IMG/VR virus record: IMGVR_UViG_3300025154_000086
Location: 1-64,000 of that record
Direction: 5' to 3' (one strand)
Source: a virus
Length of the DNA: 64,000 nt
Every line of letters begins with the position of its first letter. Positions within the stretch are counted from its first letter, which is position 1. Below are positions 41,026-49,646 of this stretch, piece by piece. The position numbers and the translations under genes were made by a program. Below the pieces are notes generated by a model. It was not told where the DNA came from. It searched no databases and saw nothing but the letters and a program-made list of their open reading frames with translations.

Positions 41026-43039
41026 AAATCTCCCTTACATACTCTGCTAACTTTATTGTTCGCCGCAAATCAAGATTCATCTTTTCCGCAATCATCTTCA
41101 GCATCTTATCCGGTTCAACTTCTTCCCTTAACAAGTCGCTCTTAATATTCATAAATTGCTCCGCAAGTTCCCTTAACTTCGCTTCGCTTAATCCGTCAAT
41201 TCCATCTGCCATACCTGCTACTCCTTGCGTTTCAAGCGCCATAATATCGTGGTTTAATATTGCTACAACATCCTGCACATCTTTGCTGGAAGAAACCGGA
41301 TGATCAATTTTATTCCCAAGGTTTAACAACCTTTCCCCTTCGCTTACCCATAAACCGGAAGGAGAAATTTTCTTCATCAATATTTGCAGCTTGTGTGTTT
41401 CTTCCGTGTCATCGCAAATTGCAAGATTGTTATTCCAAACATTCCACCTTACCATTTCGTAAAGCTTAACTTGCTGTTTGTTGCTAAAATTATAAGTGTT
41501 GGCATCCTTCCCCTTCGCCTCAAGCTCCTGCCTAAGCTTTTCATTCTGGAAGTGATCACTGTTTGCCGTTTTTATATTTGGGAATGCTTTTAAAAATATC
41601 GAAAGGATATCGCCTATCTTCAAATAATCAACCGGACAACCGGGAGAGGGTTCAATAACTACAAGTACATCTATTACCGGCTTTTTGTTCGTAAGGATAA
41701 CTTCGGTTTCAGCGTCTAAGAATAATTCCATTCTCTTTACGTCAATCGTTTCGCCGTAACCTACGCCAACAATAAACCTATCCTTCGTTTTACCCGCGTC
41801 ATAAGCAAGGCATCTTTCACGCTTGTCTCCCACAATATTTATCACTTCAATGCTTGAAACTGTTTTTGTTTGTCCGTTCTCTAATTTTCGATACACTTTA
41901 GTTTGCTTGTAATGTATCTTGTTTTTAATCGCCGGATCAACAGCTTCTTTTAGTTTAAAAGAATAAGGCTGGTAAAAATTATCCTTGCTTATCGGCTTTA
42001 CACAACCGAACCGGCAATTTGCACGTAAGGGATTTGTCCTAAACTCCTTTTCAAACATCGCCTCGGTTCTTGCCGGGTTAAAATCCCAAGTTGTTGCTTT
42101 CATTCCGTACATATCGGGATTCTTTAGGGTTCCGCTCTCATCAAGTTCTTGCGATAGCTCAAACCGGTAGTTCGTTAAGTCGAAATCCGTTTCATTCGGA
42201 TAAGCCCATTCCATTGTTTTCCCAACGTTACCGGGAAAACTTGCCTTTGTATTTCCTAAAAGAAGTTCTAACAATCCCTCTGCCTGTGCATACGTTACTT
42301 TTGTTTCAGCGCGTGAAAGTTCGTCTGCATAGCCCCTAAGCATGTGTATGCCTTCCGGCGCTTGCTTGCTGCTGTTAAAAGATAAAAGCCTTATGCTTCC
42401 GCCTCCGCTCTTTTTTGTCGGGAAAATAATTTCTTTCTTTTTCAGATCTCCAAACTGCTCTCTAAGGTCCAACCCCGCAAACTTCTCAAACCAATTTTCT
42501 CCGGTTTTAGGGTCTTTTGTTAGTTTTAACACGTTCTTAACACTCTCAAAAAAAGCGTGTTTAGCCTGCAGTTCATTAACAACACTAACATTCACCAGAT
42601 CGAATGTCTTCTCCGGAGGATAGGGCACAAGCGAACCGGTTATCTCTCCAAAGTATTCGTGCGGTTTCTCTAAACAACTTATCCGATAGGTTGCGTAAGC
42701 AATATCACCCTCAGCCCAATAGTTTTTCCCTCCCTTCATCCCAACAAGCAAAACGATCTCGTGAAACTTCTTATCCCAAATAGCCGGATCATTCCCCCAA
42801 ACAGCAAGATAAGCATCTCGCTGAAGTTTGCCCGGTTCTCTGCCTAAGAATTCTCTTAGGAAAGAAATCACGTCTGCAACATCGCCAACATCGCGCCGGT
42901 ATATTGCGTTCTTACTCGTTTGTATCGATAATGTGTACTTCCGTTGGTTGTCCTGATTCCTCCACCTTCTCTTCGTTCTTGGCGAATAACTCTCTAACCA
43001 CGGGGTTAATTTCGATTGCTCTTGTTCTAAGTCTAACAT
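41015..43039 (-). CDS. terL: Terminase large subunit (ATPase and nuclease), 674 aa
   Basis: DNA-packaging motor. EIVLLVGMKGGKNYWAEG (about residues 94-110) is the deviant Walker A typical of terminases. GYADELSRAET (about 238) supplies the Walker B Asp-Glu. From about 410, CLAYDAGKTKDRFIVGVGYG starts the RNase H-like nuclease with its Asp, and DVQDVVAILNHD near the end holds the last acidic pair. The N-terminus overlaps the small terminase gene by 128 bp. No better start lies inside because ATG, GTG or TTG codons are missing in the following 40 codons. It precedes the zinc protein and methyltransferase genes. Confidence 0.85.
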   Translation of the reverse strand: MLDLEQEQSKLTPWLESYSPRTKRRWRNQDNQRKYTLSIQTSKNAIYRRDVGDVADVISFLREFLGREPGKLQRDAYLAVWGNDPAIWDKKFHEIVLLVGMKGGKNYWAEGDIAYATYRISCLEKPHEYFGEITGSLVPYPPEKTFDLVNVSVVNELQAKHAFFESVKNVLKLTKDPKTGENWFEKFAGLDLREQFGDLKKKEIIFPTKKSGGGSIRLLSFNSSKQAPEGIHMLRGYADELSRAETKVTYAQAEGLLELLLGNTKASFPGNVGKTMEWAYPNETDFDLTNYRFELSQELDESGTLKNPDMYGMKATTWDFNPARTEAMFEKEFRTNPLRANCRFGCVKPISKDNFYQPYSFKLKEAVDPAIKNKIHYKQTKVYRKLENGQTKTVSSIEVINIVGDKRERCLAYDAGKTKDRFIVGVGYGETIDVKRMELFLDAETEVILTNKKPVIDVLVVIEPSPGCPVDYLKIGDILSIFLKAFPNIKTANSDHFQNEKLRQELEAKGKDANTYNFSNKQQVKLYEMVRWNVWNNNLAICDDTEETHKLQILMKKISPSGLWVSEGERLLNLGNKIDHPVSSSKDVQDVVAILNHDIMALETQGVAGMADGIDGLSEAKLRELAEQFMNIKSDLLREEVEPDKMLKMIAEKMNLDLRRTIKLAEYVREIYDY

Positions 43040-43688
43040 AACTATCGTCTGATAATACTTCCATTGCTAAAAACAGTGTGTCTAAAACTTCCTTTACTTG
43101 GGTCAACCCCTTAGCTACAATCTCTAACTCAACAAATGCCTTAAACTGATTTCTTAACTCCGCAATTGCCTTTATCCTAAGCGAATCTCTTGCATAAAAG
43201 TTTCCGGCTTCGGCTATTGCAAGTCCAATACGTTTATTGAGTGCATCCTTTTCTTTTTGCAACTCAATCATTCCGGCTTCTGTACTTACCTCCGTACTTG
43301 CATCCAAGAATTGGTCAACCTTTTTATTCAACTCTTGCAGCTCACTTACAACATTTTCGCTTTTCTCTTTCTGCTCACCCTGTATCCCCTCAAGATTAAC
43401 AATGCTGTACCTCATCCCCGCCAAAATATCGATTACGTTGTTTACAATTATTTCACTCTTGTTCGTTATGGCAATAGCGTTGGCGGTAATGCTAAGTTTG
43501 TTTTTGTGCGCTTGCTTCATTGGTCTGGACCTGCGCGTCTTTTTCCCTTTCGCTTCGTCAATGTACTCGGCTTTTATCCTTGCAATCTTGGAAGTGCTCT
43601 TGAAGCCGTATTTTTCCATTATTTCACGAAAGGGAGTGTGCTTTTTAATAAGCTCAACTATCTCTTGGTCGAATTCTTTTGTCCGCAT
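42912..43688 (-). CDS. Putative terminase small subunit, 258 aa
   Basis: Residues about 1-35 (IVELIKKHTPFREIMEKYGF) form a helix-turn-helix like those of small terminases, followed by a basic segment (KGKKTRRSRPMKQAHKNKL) and long helices (about 60-230) with coiled-coil character suited to oligomerisation. Position immediately upstream of, and overlapping, the large terminase gene supports DNA recognition for packaging. The C-terminal acidic tail (EEKVEESGQPTE) would contact the large subunit. Family assignment is by position and architecture. Confidence 0.65.
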   Translation of the reverse strand: MRTKEFDQEIVELIKKHTPFREIMEKYGFKSTSKIARIKAEYIDEAKGKKTRRSRPMKQAHKNKLSITANAIAITNKSEIIVNNVIDILAGMRYSIVNLEGIQGEQKEKSENVVSELQELNKKVDQFLDASTEVSTEAGMIELQKEKDALNKRIGLAIAEAGNFYARDSLRIKAIAELRNQFKAFVELEIVAKGLTQVKEVLDTLFLAMEVLSDDSYVRLRTRAIEINPVVRELFAKNEEKVEESGQPTEVHIIDTNE

Positions 43689-43707
43689 AGGTATAGACCG
43701 TTCTTAT

Positions 43708-44544
43708 CTACTGTTCTTTTTGTTCTGATTTTTCGGACTGTTCTGCAACGTCTGTTCTACCCGCATCATTTAAGGGGAAAATGTTAGTCTGTTCTGGTTT
43801 TTCTTCGCTGTTCTGCTCTTCTTGCGGCGCGTTCTCTTTTTGGTAAAAAGGAGCTACTGAGGAAATTATTGATCTGAAACAAATCATATCAATCTCAGCA
43901 TGATAGAGAATGTCTCTTTGCGGCACATAGCTAATTAACAGCCTGCTTGCATTTGTTCCAATGTGATCAATAATGCTGATATTTTTCTTCCCATTTGTAA
44001 GTGTTGTATGCTTCTTCAAAAACACCCGCGCAAAATCAAATACCGGTTTATCTTCCGACTTCTCAAAACCGGGATCAAGCGAAATCTTTTCAAAATTATA
44101 TTCAAACGTATCTGCTACAGTCCCGTCAACCATTAACAGAAACCGCATAACATTAACGTTATCCCAATTACATTCAAACATGATCTTCTTACATTGTAAA
44201 ACGTTAATAACAAGCCCCTTGGCTGTAAATATTAACGGCATTGTGGCTTTTCTGCCGATGTGATTAAGTTGTTGCGATAAGTTCCCCATCACTTGTATTA
44301 TCCCTAGTTGCGCCCCCTCATCCTTTGTTGCCGCAACTCCACCGATGAAATAATTTGTCTCTAACTGACGTTGTTCAATTTGTTCAAGTCGCAATACTAA
44401 CTCATCAAATCGGCTTAGTAGCATCGAACTCAACGCTGAAGCCCAACTGTTTTGTTTCTCAACAATCTTTTCACGCGCTGAATTGATCGCATTAGTAATC
44501 GGTGAAAAAATAAATGCCAAGATTGAAATGAGTAACTTTTTCAT
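43708..44544 (-). CDS. Hypothetical protein with hydrophobic N-terminus, 278 aa
   Basis: Residues 3-18 (KLLISILAFIFSPITNAI) are a short hydrophobic segment that could be a signal peptide or membrane anchor. Residues 20-90 are helical, residues 100-225 are beta-rich, and the C-terminal 50 residues are Glu/Gln-rich (PQEEQNSEEKPEQT) and probably disordered. It lies between SSB and the small terminase gene. I do not recognise it. A virion or host-membrane role is possible. Confidence 0.55.
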   Translation of the reverse strand: MKKLLISILAFIFSPITNAINSAREKIVEKQNSWASALSSMLLSRFDELVLRLEQIEQRQLETNYFIGGVAATKDEGAQLGIIQVMGNLSQQLNHIGRKATMPLIFTAKGLVINVLQCKKIMFECNWDNVNVMRFLLMVDGTVADTFEYNFEKISLDPGFEKSEDKPVFDFARVFLKKHTTLTNGKKNISIIDHIGTNASRLLISYVPQRDILYHAEIDMICFRSIISSVAPFYQKENAPQEEQNSEEKPEQTNIFPLNDAGRTDVAEQSEKSEQKEQ

Positions 44545-44588
44545 AGTACGTTCCTTTGTATTTTGTTGATTGAATTCTGTTATTTTTT

Positions 44589-45005
44589 TTAAAATGGAAG
44601 GTCTTCTTCCGTTCCTGGTTGTAATTCTCCGTGCTCTTCTTCATGTTGGTTTTGTCCGCTGCTTTCGTTTTGCGCCTCACCTTTCCGGTCCACAGGAATA
44701 ACTTGTTTTGCTATTACTTTAGTATTGTAGTGAGTTACTCCATCTTTCTCATATTTATCTGTTCGCATTTCTCCCGTAACTAAAACCTTTGCCCCTTTTT
44801 TTAATCTATCCTTCAAATAGTCTGAAGGATTCCAAAAAGTAATGTTGTGCCAGTCGGTTTCTTTTTTCCACTCTCCGGCTTTATCCTTCCAATTTCTTTC
44901 CGTTGCTACGCTAAACGATGTAACGGTGTTTGATCCTGCCGTTCTTGTTTCACAATCCTTCCCCAACGTTCCTAAAAGTGTTACCTGGTTTAATGTAAAT
45001 GACAT
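44589..45005 (-). CDS. ssb: Single-stranded DNA-binding protein, 138 aa
   Basis: OB-fold SSB: LNQVTLLGTLGKDCETR at the start, FSVATERNW, WHNITFWN (aromatic ssDNA contacts) and GAKVLVTGEMRTDKYEKDG, then a Gln/Glu-rich flexible tail ending DLPF. That acidic tip binds partner proteins, as in E. coli SSB (DDDIPF). Length is slightly below the usual 150-180. Strong AAAGGAG ribosome binding site. It belongs to the replication group just upstream of the terminase block, after the 109- and 223-residue genes. Confidence 0.9.
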   Translation of the reverse strand: MSFTLNQVTLLGTLGKDCETRTAGSNTVTSFSVATERNWKDKAGEWKKETDWHNITFWNPSDYLKDRLKKGAKVLVTGEMRTDKYEKDGVTHYNTKVIAKQVIPVDRKGEAQNESSGQNQHEEEHGELQPGTEEDLPF

Positions 45006-45023
45006 GAGTTCTTCTCCTTTGCG

Positions 45024-45353
45024 TTAAATGATATAATTGCTTATTTGATAATGTACCTTCTTCGCCGTGCCTTCGTTTGTTGTTACCTCAAACTCTAATT
45101 TCCCGGTAAAATTTGGGCGGAATCTCCCCGTCATTAGCAAAACTTTTATTATTTTTGATTCGTAAAAATGGCGTTTGTTTACCCCTATGTCTTCGTTGTT
45201 TGCCTCAATCCTTTTCAACTCTCCCCGTCTCCATCTCGTTACAATCTTTGTTATTACCTCCCCTTGAGTTTTCCCATTGTCAGTCAATTCTGTAAATATT
45301 TTTCCTATTTCTTCAATGTCAAATTTCGGCTTCGTTCTTTTTCGCTTCTCCAT
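45024..45353 (-). CDS. Hypothetical protein, 109 aa
   Basis: N-terminal part is Lys/Arg-rich, with an IGKIFTELTDNGKTQGEVIT stretch. The C-terminal half reads like beta strands (GKLEFEVTTNEGTAKKVHYQ), perhaps a small OB- or SH3-like fold that could complement SSB, whose gene follows after 18 bp. Ribosome binding site AAAGG; a 30-bp promoter-like element (45369-45398) lies just upstream. No family recognised. Confidence 0.55.
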   Translation of the reverse strand: MEKRKRTKPKFDIEEIGKIFTELTDNGKTQGEVITKIVTRWRRGELKRIEANNEDIGVNKRHFYESKIIKVLLMTGRFRPNFTGKLEFEVTTNEGTAKKVHYQISNYII

Positions 45354-45368
45354 CCTTTGTAGCTCCTT

Positions 45369-45398
45369 GTTAATTTATTGAAAATCCTATATAGCAAC
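45369..45398 (-). promoter_or_regulatory. 30-bp bipartite promoter-like element, degenerate copy
   Basis: Minus strand GTTGCT, 18 bp, ATTAAC, ending 15 bp before the ATG at 45353. The left half differs in two positions from GTTAAT but the spacing is exact, and the following ATATAGG matches other copies. Confidence 0.4.
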
Positions 45399-45416
45399 TT
45401 ATTTTAATTAATTTAA

Positions 45417-46088
45417 TTATGCAATAATTATTTTGTAAAAGTTCGCAACATACTCAGCGATGTGCTTCTCCGCTGCCAACATTGCCTCGTTTTCGCTGTT
45501 TGCCATAATATCACTTTGTAAACTTTCATCTCCTTTGTTATTCGGGAGCTTTACAACATATTTTATTTTTTCAAGATGAACGGCTTTTATAATAATCGCT
45601 ATCGTCATATCGTTTATTCTGCCTATCCTCATCCATCTTCCAAACTTATCATCAGCTTCGGTTGTGCTGTAACGTTTCTCCCAAACAATACCGGCAATGT
45701 TGTTCTGCCGTTTACCGAGTTGGTAGGCTTGGGTTAATTGTTCGTCAAATTGCTTTTGGTCGTTTTCAATAATATCGTTTATAGCTTTACTATAATGAAT
45801 TTTACACCACGTTGTCACGTAATCTTTAAACCATTCTTTATTGGCTTTAAATTTTGGTTCCGTAGATGTAAAAACCTTTACCAAATTATCCTCATAATAT
45901 TTAATAACACTCAACAAATCAGCGGTGGTGGCATTGTGCATCGTTGCAATTTCAAGCTCGTTTGTCTCTGTGTTAAATACTCGTATTCCGTAATCATGGA
46001 ACATTCCCTGCATTTCCCCAACTGTCAGAGGTGTTTTTCCCGCTTCCTCTTTCACTTGCTTCCGGTTAAATACTTTTTCTAAGTTCAT
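45417..46088 (-). CDS. Hypothetical protein, 223 aa
   Basis: N-terminus helical with KVFNRKQVKEEAGKTPLTVG, middle with WFKDYVTTWCKIHYSKAIND, then beta-rich (YVVKLPNNKGDES) and a C-terminal helix. No recognised domain. It overlaps the DUF4373-like replication gene by 4 bp, so it is probably part of the replication initiation group, perhaps a loader or partner. That is inference from gene order. Confidence 0.55.
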   Translation of the reverse strand: MNLEKVFNRKQVKEEAGKTPLTVGEMQGMFHDYGIRVFNTETNELEIATMHNATTADLLSVIKYYEDNLVKVFTSTEPKFKANKEWFKDYVTTWCKIHYSKAINDIIENDQKQFDEQLTQAYQLGKRQNNIAGIVWEKRYSTTEADDKFGRWMRIGRINDMTIAIIIKAVHLEKIKYVVKLPNNKGDESLQSDIMANSENEAMLAAEKHIAEYVANFYKIIIA

Positions 46089-47107
46089 ACCTTTTTCTCC
46101 GTTATGCTTTTTGAATTAATTATATCCTTCAAAATTGAACTGAAATTTTCCTCTCCCGGCGGTCCTTTGCCGTCACTCTGCAACATCTTTTCCGCCTCAG
46201 CTTTTTCTTTTCCCTTATCCAACTCTGCCAATTCTTCACGGTAAATGATTATCGCATCCTTAATTTTCCCCTCAATTCGTGAGAAAATATAAGCAAAGTT
46301 TTTCTTCTCCGACGGATTCCCTTTGTATTCTCCAAATACAACTAATGCTATTTTATAACACCGGTCTCGTGGAAGAACACTCTGAAAAATTATGTTAAAT
46401 AGCCTCGTTCTAATCGATTTTGTTATTTCCAATTCCCAACAGTAATGTCCTATTATGTCACTTAATGCGGCTTGTAAAAAGTAAGGATCGTCAAAATTTG
46501 AAAACGTAAAAAAGTAAGGAGTTTCTTCCGTTTTTGTTTTCTCTTCTTTACTTTTGTTTTCTATAGTTTTCTTTACTTTACTTTGTGTACTAAACTCTGG
46601 TGTAATTCCCGTGTTAATGGTGGTTCCCTCCGGTATTACTCCGGTGGTAATTGGGGTTTCCTCTGGAAATAACTCAAATGTTGTAACTTTCGGTGTTTCC
46701 TCTTCGTCAATCAAATTATATTCATGACTAATAACACTATGTTTCCGCTTTGCATCGGCACAAATTTTAAGATACCTTTTTTGTATTCCTCTCCCGGTTA
46801 AAACCTTGTACTTGTCAAATAACTCTTTACTAAAAAAATCTCTTTTCAATAATTCTGTTATAACCCCGTCAACAATTTCACTCAAATTATCACATCCCGG
46901 CGCTCTCAATTTACTTACAAACAAAACCTTAACATCTTCGTCCCATTTCGTTAAATATCCGTTTCGGTAAATACGTTCGAGCAATCTTGCTGTAATTGCC
47001 TCCCCGATCAATCCGTACTTAGCTGGGATAAATTCAGTTTTCTCATCTTCATAAAAGTCAACGTTATATGGGAAATAACTTATCCCTACTTTTGTCGGAC
47101 GCGCCAT
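46085..47107 (-). CDS. DUF4373/Lin1244-like (DnaD-type) replication protein, 340 aa
   Basis: The N-terminal 110 residues (MARPTKVGISYFPYNVDFYE, then LIGEAITARLLERIYRNGYL) match the Lin1244/Lin1753-like (DUF4373) domain. It begins with A-R-P-x-K-x-G-x-x-Y-F-P and is common in phage replication initiators of Bacteroidota and Firmicutes. A hydrophilic Thr/Lys-rich linker (residues 150-200) precedes a helical C-terminal domain (about 205-300), as in DnaD-type proteins that recruit the helicase loader. No DNA polymerase or replicative helicase was seen in the window, so the phage may use host replication enzymes recruited by this protein. Confidence 0.75.
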   Translation of the reverse strand: MARPTKVGISYFPYNVDFYEDEKTEFIPAKYGLIGEAITARLLERIYRNGYLTKWDEDVKVLFVSKLRAPGCDNLSEIVDGVITELLKRDFFSKELFDKYKVLTGRGIQKRYLKICADAKRKHSVISHEYNLIDEEETPKVTTFELFPEETPITTGVIPEGTTINTGITPEFSTQSKVKKTIENKSKEEKTKTEETPYFFTFSNFDDPYFLQAALSDIIGHYCWELEITKSIRTRLFNIIFQSVLPRDRCYKIALVVFGEYKGNPSEKKNFAYIFSRIEGKIKDAIIIYREELAELDKGKEKAEAEKMLQSDGKGPPGEENFSSILKDIINSKSITEKKV

Positions 47108-47120
47108 AATAAAGCCTTTG

Positions 47121-47474
47121 TTAATTTAATTTTACTTGATAATGGACCAACACCGCGCCCCCATCATTCCAAAGAAACGAACCGCGTCCTAAACCTGTGT
47201 ACAGTTCAAGTTTCCGTTCGCCGTTCTGTATTTCGATGCCGTATTTAATCTTACTTGAGGTCAAGTGATCAACCGCCTGCGTAAATGTCAACTTTTTTTC
47301 AACAATTACATTCGCCGAATGGAAAAGAATATCTCTCTTTTTCCTTCTTTCTTCCAAAAGCCCAATAATCCATGCAATCATATTTTTCCTCTTTGGTTTA
47401 ATTAGTTTAACACTCATTGCATTCATCGCCGCCACAAATCCAATTGGCTTCATCTCTTCCATTTTTATTTCCAT
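47121..47474 (-). CDS. Hypothetical protein, 117 aa
   Basis: Residues 1-60 include a basic helical stretch (KPKRKNMIAWIIGLLEERRK). Residues 70-117 are beta-like (GIEIQNGERKLELYTGLGRG ... AVLVHYQVKLN). Not recognised. It follows the 202-residue gene by 1 bp and precedes the replication gene by 13 bp. Confidence 0.55.
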   Translation of the reverse strand: MEIKMEEMKPIGFVAAMNAMSVKLIKPKRKNMIAWIIGLLEERRKKRDILFHSANVIVEKKLTFTQAVDHLTSSKIKYGIEIQNGERKLELYTGLGRGSFLWNDGGAVLVHYQVKLN

Positions 47475-47475
47475 T

Positions 47476-48084
47476 TTAAGCGCCTTCCTTAAATTTTAGT
47501 GATGAAATAAATTCAAACATCATTTCCATTTCCGGGTTTCGCCAAGCTGCGTTCAAATATGTTAGCTGCATTGGTTCTTCATCTGCATAATGATGTTTAT
47601 TCTCTTTAATATGCCGCAAACATGCTTTCTCCGTAAAAAAACAATTATCGTAACTAACTATTTCCTGGTATTCAATTTCTTCATATTCAATTTTGTCCTC
47701 CTCTTCCTCATCTTGATCTTGATCTTGATCTTCAAAATCTTGGTCTTCTTCTTCAAACTTCTCTTTCCAAACCGGTCCTCCATCTCGATATTTCAATTCT
47801 TCTTCTTCAGCATTAAGTTGTAGGCTAAGTTGATTTTTGTCGCTTTTCTCTTTTTCTGTTTCCTTTTCTGGTTCTTCCGGTTTTTCATCGTAAATCTCAT
47901 CACTGTTTGGATCAATGTAGGCAATCCCGTCACCTTGCTGCAAATCTTTTCCGTAAACTCTATCAGTCCTTTTCACCTGGAAGAAATAAGGTTTTGCGGT
48001 CGTCCTATTATCCTGTGTGTTAATTTCATTCTGCAAGTTCTTTAAGAACTCATACTGCTTTTCCGTAACCTCAATTAACGGCAT
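47476..48084 (-). CDS. Conserved phage protein with acidic low-complexity middle, 202 aa
   Basis: N-terminal 60 residues: a helix ending in YEFLKNLQNEINTQD and beta segments. Middle (about 70-140): Glu/Asp/Gln-rich, including DQDQDQDEEEEDK encoded by a CAAGAT hexanucleotide repeat. C-terminal: NCFFTEKACLRHIKENKHHY followed by NAAWRNPEMEMM. I recall a C-F-x-T-E-x-A-C-x-x-H-I ... A-W-R-N-P-E-M-E signature from several phages, of unknown function. The Cys and His there could bind zinc. Confidence 0.6.
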   Translation of the reverse strand: MPLIEVTEKQYEFLKNLQNEINTQDNRTTAKPYFFQVKRTDRVYGKDLQQGDGIAYIDPNSDEIYDEKPEEPEKETEKEKSDKNQLSLQLNAEEEELKYRDGGPVWKEKFEEEDQDFEDQDQDQDEEEEDKIEYEEIEYQEIVSYDNCFFTEKACLRHIKENKHHYADEEPMQLTYLNAAWRNPEMEMMFEFISSLKFKEGA

Positions 48085-48085
48085 A

Positions 48086-48577
48086 CTATTTCTCCTTTGA
48101 ATTTGTTTTAATTTTCAACTTCATTTCAGCTATACGCTCATCTGAAGTATCTTTGTTGAATAAAAGATAATCACTTAAAATATTAGCTAACGTTTCGTTT
48201 ATTAACTCCTTATTTCTCTCCAAATGTTTTCTAAATTTTTTTGATAATTCTTTATTTACTTTGCCCCCATCTTTTATTATTTCAAAACCATAATTTTTAT
48301 AATTTGTAACGATTTCCCTCATATCGACAAAACTCTCTTGTCGCCAATACACCTTCCACCGGTTCCGGTAATTGCCGGTTCCTTCGCATTCGCTTTCACC
48401 CGGTTTCTCTATCTTTGCTATCACCGCTTGCGCAATTAACTTTTTGTTGTAATAAAAGAAAATTGTGTCTCCAACTTTCGCCTTAACCGGCCAAATAAAA
48501 GCCCAAAACTCCCAACTATCTTCCGGCGGCTCTTCCCAAAAATGCCCTATTACTGCATCTGAAACGTTAATTTTCAT
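48086..48577 (-). CDS. EVE/PUA-like domain protein, 163 aa
   Basis: Residues 1-95 resemble the EVE/ASCH PUA-like fold: a WAFIWPVKAKVGDTIFFYY segment, then IAQAVIAKIEKPG and RWKVYWRQESFV, with alternating strands and the W-P...G-D...Y signature. Such domains bind modified bases in RNA or DNA. The C-terminal 65 residues are helical and basic. The gene overlaps the Gp37/Gp68 gene by 11 bp, and an ASCH gene is close by (49647-50264), so a base-modification or modified-base sensing cluster is plausible. Confidence 0.6.
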   Translation of the reverse strand: MKINVSDAVIGHFWEEPPEDSWEFWAFIWPVKAKVGDTIFFYYNKKLIAQAVIAKIEKPGESECEGTGNYRNRWKVYWRQESFVDMREIVTNYKNYGFEIIKDGGKVNKELSKKFRKHLERNKELINETLANILSDYLLFNKDTSDERIAEMKLKIKTNSKEK

Positions 48578-49451
48578 TCTTTACCTCTTTTGGAAATTCA
48601 TTGTGTTCTACTCCGTCTAATAATCGCCCGGCTTTTTTCTTACCATACCATACATAATTATCAAAACTATATCCGTTAGGGATTGTTAATTGTTTATATT
48701 TTTTAGATGTTTTTTTATTAAATAATTCCAAAAATATTTTCGGTTCTAATAAATCTTCATGTATCCATTCTCCCCACTGCTTAAAAAAGAAAGGCACGTT
48801 TGCTGCTTTACATTGATCTCTTAAACTGCGTACCCAATCCGGATGCATGGGTCGCGCGTTTGGTCCGCTCTCACCTCCGCAAATAACCCAATCAATTCCG
48901 TGTAGCCAAAGTTTCCTTATTGGAGAATTATTCCCATCCTGGTATGCACCCCATTCATAGTTAAGATCAATTGCTCCCAACATCGGTTCTACGCTTAAAA
49001 ACCTAACTGCCGCCGGTGTTTGTAACAATAAAGGAATCCTTTCCTTTGCCGTTTGTTGATTTTCTACAGAAACGCCAAGCCAAAGGTTTTTCAATAATGG
49101 AATTCTTGGTCTGACAAACCAATTCATTCTATCCGCTCTTTTTGTTAATATTTGGAAAATATGTTGTGGGCATTGCAACATTATCTCAAATACTTGTTGT
49201 ACAAAATCAAACGACACACTTTCGTGAAACAGATCACTCATAGAATTAACAAAAATCTTTGCTGGTTTCTTCCAATGCAAAGGCTGTGTTAATCTCTCTT
49301 CGTGGCATTGTACATCGGTAAATTTCCTTTCTCCCCAAAACCTTTTCGCAATGGTTTCAGCATAACAATTTTTGCACCCTTGCGAAACCTTCGCGCATCC
49401 CGTAACCGGGTTCCAAACTTTGTCAGTCCATTGTATTTTTGTGTCTGCCAT
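48567..49451 (-). CDS. Phage Gp37/Gp68 family protein (DUF5131), 294 aa
   Basis: Starts TKIQWTDKVWNPVTGCAKVS followed by QGCKNCYAE, the hallmark of the Gp37/Gp68 family. The C-x3-C-x2-C layout of this motif suggests radical-SAM-like Fe-S chemistry. VCGGESGPNARPMHPDWVRS and NVPFFFKQWGEW further match the family. Function is unproven; proposals include modification of nucleotides. Length is close to the usual 250-300. It lies upstream of the EVE-like gene and downstream of a 57-residue gene and the ASCH gene. Confidence 0.85.
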   Translation of the reverse strand: MADTKIQWTDKVWNPVTGCAKVSQGCKNCYAETIAKRFWGERKFTDVQCHEERLTQPLHWKKPAKIFVNSMSDLFHESVSFDFVQQVFEIMLQCPQHIFQILTKRADRMNWFVRPRIPLLKNLWLGVSVENQQTAKERIPLLLQTPAAVRFLSVEPMLGAIDLNYEWGAYQDGNNSPIRKLWLHGIDWVICGGESGPNARPMHPDWVRSLRDQCKAANVPFFFKQWGEWIHEDLLEPKIFLELFNKKTSKKYKQLTIPNGYSFDNYVWYGKKKAGRLLDGVEHNEFPKEVKNEN

Positions 49452-49460
49452 ACTGCTCCT

Positions 49461-49634
49461 TTATTTACTTTCTGCTAATATTTCTAAATGGTTATACTTC
49501 CACTGGGGAACGAAACGGTTTTCCTTCAAATCCTCCTTTACCGATGCTATCAACTGCTTTTCCCATTCTGTTAAACCCTTCTTTATTTCGGCTTTCTTCA
49601 AATTGTCTTCGATAAATTTCTTCCGTAAATCCAT
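49461..49634 (-). CDS. Small hypothetical protein, 57 aa
   Basis: Open frame starting MDLRKKFIEDNLKKAEIKKG and ending HLEILAESK, placed between the ASCH and Gp37/Gp68 genes. The frame fills the otherwise empty gap of 195 bp. The ribosome binding site is weak, so confidence is moderate. Highly charged and helical, no recognised family. Confidence 0.5.
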   Translation of the reverse strand: MDLRKKFIEDNLKKAEIKKGLTEWEKQLIASVKEDLKENRFVPQWKYNHLEILAESK

Positions 49635-49646
49635 TTTGTCACCACT

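Noticed and set aside
43257-43787. Plus-strand frames of 163-176 aa opposite the small terminase gene
   Set aside because: Antisense shadows with Phe/Leu-rich translations and no start signals.
44492-44680. 62-aa minus-strand frame spanning the end of SSB
   Set aside because: Runs through the SSB tail and the following gene start; no signal, out-of-frame shadow.
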